The translations under genes were made by a program, and so were the position numbers. The notes beneath the pieces were generated by a model. The model saw only the letters and a list, made by a program, of their open reading frames with translations, was not told the origin of the DNA and did not search any database. Of a stretch of DNA of 64,000 nucleotides, positions 62,825 through 64,000 are shown piece by piece. Location: NCBI RefSeq assembly GCF_002976435.1, contig NZ_PUGF01000002.1:62001-126000 (forward strand), written 5' to 3'. Within the stretch, counting starts at the first letter, position 1, and every line of letters begins with the position of its first letter. This stretch comes from Solimicrobium silvestre (GTDB lineage: Bacteria; Pseudomonadota; Gammaproteobacteria; Burkholderiales; Burkholderiaceae_D).

Positions 62825-63394
62825 TTACTTCAATTCAGTGATCATTGCGCTACCGGTATCCCTGACTAAGAGTTCGGCATGAGTGCGGTTACGTCGGTTG
62901 AAGCGGGTATCGGCAAATTTATATTCATTGAGTACGTTGTTGCCGTCTGGCATGGTTGATTTTAGTGCGGTGTCTTCTTCGTAGACGATAACCACGTCCT
63001 TTGAGTGGAAGTGCATCGGTGTCGGTTCTCCCAGATTCCAGCGATAACTCCAGACGATTACCTTGTCGTTTTCCAGTAATTTCACGATATGGGGGCGGTC
63101 ATAGGCATCCAAATAGCCAGAGGTATTTGCCAGTGGCGGTACCGCATGTTCTTTCAGTTCGATCACGATGGTACGTGCATCGGCTTCACCGGAGATGTCG
63201 CCGCGATGTCCAAAAACAGCGGTGCCTTTGTGCGATAAAGGTACGCTGATAAAGTCGTGCTGAGCGGGTGGTAGCGGCATGGTCGTATCCCAAACCGTAA
63301 CCCGTTCATTGTCGATAATAGGTTCCGCGGCTATTGCTATAGCTGAAAAATTGCTCGCAAAAACAAACAGAAATGTGAAGGCAAATTTTTTCAT
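62825..63394 (-). CDS. Exported cupin-like protein
   Basis: A 189-residue protein with a signal peptide (FAFTFLFVFASNFSAIAIAA). Two related halves are visible: 'DNERVTVWDTTMPLPPAQHDFISVPLS' and 'ENDKVIVWSYRWNLGEPTPMHFHSKDVVIVYEE', which suggests a bicupin. The MHFH motif in the second half could bind metal. It is 36 bp downstream of the monooxygenase-like gene on the same strand. The substrate is unknown. Confidence 0.78.
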   Translation of the reverse strand: MKKFAFTFLFVFASNFSAIAIAAEPIIDNERVTVWDTTMPLPPAQHDFISVPLSHKGTAVFGHRGDISGEADARTIVIELKEHAVPPLANTSGYLDAYDRPHIVKLLENDKVIVWSYRWNLGEPTPMHFHSKDVVIVYEEDTALKSTMPDGNNVLNEYKFADTRFNRRNRTHAELLVRDTGSAMITELK

Positions 63395-63430
63395 GTTGGA
63401 ATTAACTTTTAGATTAAGGGAGTAATTGAT

Positions 63431-63733
63431 TTAAACGACAGGAAACGCACTTTCGCGGTCAAGGGTGCAAATTTTTACATTGTATTCAGAAAAGAAACTG
63501 TTACGCCCTTTCTTTTTGGCGGCAACGTGTTCTGGATGTCTGGCCCAAATTTTCATGGCCTCTTCGGTTTCAAACTCGACGAGTGTTACTCGTTCACCAT
63601 CCTGAGCTACAAATCCTTTATGAGAAATATGTCCGGGAATTTTCTCTGCGAGACTACTCATTCGTTTAGCCCATTCCATATATTCAGCCTGTAATTCCAG
63701 ATTTAATCGCGAACGAAAAATGACGATGATCAT
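63431..63733 (-). CDS. Antibiotic biosynthesis monooxygenase (ABM) domain protein
   Basis: A 100-residue ferredoxin-like-fold ABM protein: 'MIIVIFRSRLNLELQAEYMEWAKRMSSLAEKIPGHISHKGFVAQDGERVTLVEFETEEAMKIWARHPEHVAAKKKGRNSFFSEYNVKI'. Small ABM proteins include heme- and quinol-oxidising enzymes and many of unknown role. It lies upstream of the cupin gene, probably in one transcript. Confidence 0.88.
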   Translation of the reverse strand: MIIVIFRSRLNLELQAEYMEWAKRMSSLAEKIPGHISHKGFVAQDGERVTLVEFETEEAMKIWARHPEHVAAKKKGRNSFFSEYNVKICTLDRESAFPVV

Positions 63734-63773
63734 GTGTTACCCCTTTTATGAATCAATGTTTATCCGAAGTGGA

Positions 63774-64000
63774 TTACGGGGCAATCGGCAGAAAACCAAA
63801 TCGTGCCAAAATTGCCTGACCTTGTGCTGATAAAACAAACAAACTAAACCGCAGTGCATCGGTATTTTCTGAGAGGATCGCTAATCCATAATGCGGATGC
63901 ACTTCAAGGGTGTCAGGTAGTGGCACGCTAACCAATCCAGCGACTTGCCAACTAAAGTTACGCTTGCGAGGCTGAATAAACGTGTTTGCAATTAACCGCT
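63774..64000 (-). CDS. ModA-like molybdate-binding protein, C-terminal part (cut by window end)
   Basis: A minus-strand frame open from the window edge to a TAA at 63774-63776. It reads 'VAGLVSVPLPDTLEVHPHYGLAILSENTDALRFSLFVLSAQGQAILARFGFLPIAP', the C-terminal lobe of molybdate-type substrate-binding proteins (ModA/SBP_bac_11). About 75 residues are visible. The N-terminal part lies outside the window. Confidence 0.72.
   Translation of the reverse strand, partial: RLIANTFIQPRKRNFSWQVAGLVSVPLPDTLEVHPHYGLAILSENTDALRFSLFVLSAQGQAILARFGFLPIAP

Noticed and set aside
1-64000. CRISPR arrays, tRNA or rRNA genes, prophage modules
   Set aside because: I saw no regularly spaced repeats with unique spacers, no tRNA/rRNA-like segments and no phage structural genes; the repeats present are dispersed hairpins.

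Overview
The window looks like a chromosomal segment of a betaproteobacterium, most likely Burkholderiales close to Oxalobacteraceae. The reasons are gene order and families: metX-metW followed by an AmpG-type transporter, an MlaE/MlaF/MlaD/PqiC lipid-transport operon, a Tat-exported HiPIP, and Burkholderiales-style PilQ/PilP sequences. G+C is moderate, by eye a little under 50%, with AT-rich spacers. No rRNA, tRNA, CRISPR array, phage block or intact transposase was recognised.

Layout. 1-10 kb: a DUF1800/DUF1501 pair, a HiPIP, an orphan HigA antitoxin with a stub of its toxin, a chemoreceptor, several small unknown proteins and a PepO-like M13 peptidase. 10-16 kb: a DUF2975/HTH pair, a NarL-type response regulator with its sensor kinase, then a run of small unknown genes. 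16-21 kb (minus strand): an Mla-like ABC operon headed by a YafJ-type amidotransferase and ending in a VanZ-like gene. 22-35 kb (plus strand): a putrescine uptake and catabolism block (potFGHI, puuC, puuB, puuD, speB, puuA) and an exported amidohydrolase; hairpins lie in several of its intergenic gaps. 35-39.5 kb (minus): creA, a CPBP-like protein, a secreted MBL enzyme, a LysE exporter and a broken azlCD operon. 40-42 kb: an orphan protein joining the N-terminal part of PilQ to the C-terminal domain of PilP.

42.9-54.1 kb is an accessory redox island: three quinone oxidoreductases and a fossil of a fourth, two NTF2-like proteins, DoxX, an MBL hydrolase, a ferredoxin-CDGSH protein and the ergothioneine genes egtD-egtB. 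It is flanked by arrays of an 18-bp unit that resemble IS21-type ends. 54.2-58.6 kb is a BlaI/M56-peptidase regulatory pair whose putative operator recurs 15/16 in front of a neighbouring operon that includes an M28 peptidase. 59-62.5 kb returns to core genes: metX-metW under a SAM-II riboswitch, then an AmpG-like transporter. The window ends in a ModA-like gene cut by the edge.

The most notable observations are: (1) a 53-nt element with a fixed 34-nt spacer shared by the potF, puuA and lysR upstream regions, which points to the LysR protein at 41.9-42.8 kb as the polyamine regulator; (2) the AMIN-STN-STN-PilP fusion; (3) the two-operator BlaI/M56 module; (4) the SAM-II riboswitch; (5) decaying azlCD; and (6) the 18-bp iterated units that bound the redox island.
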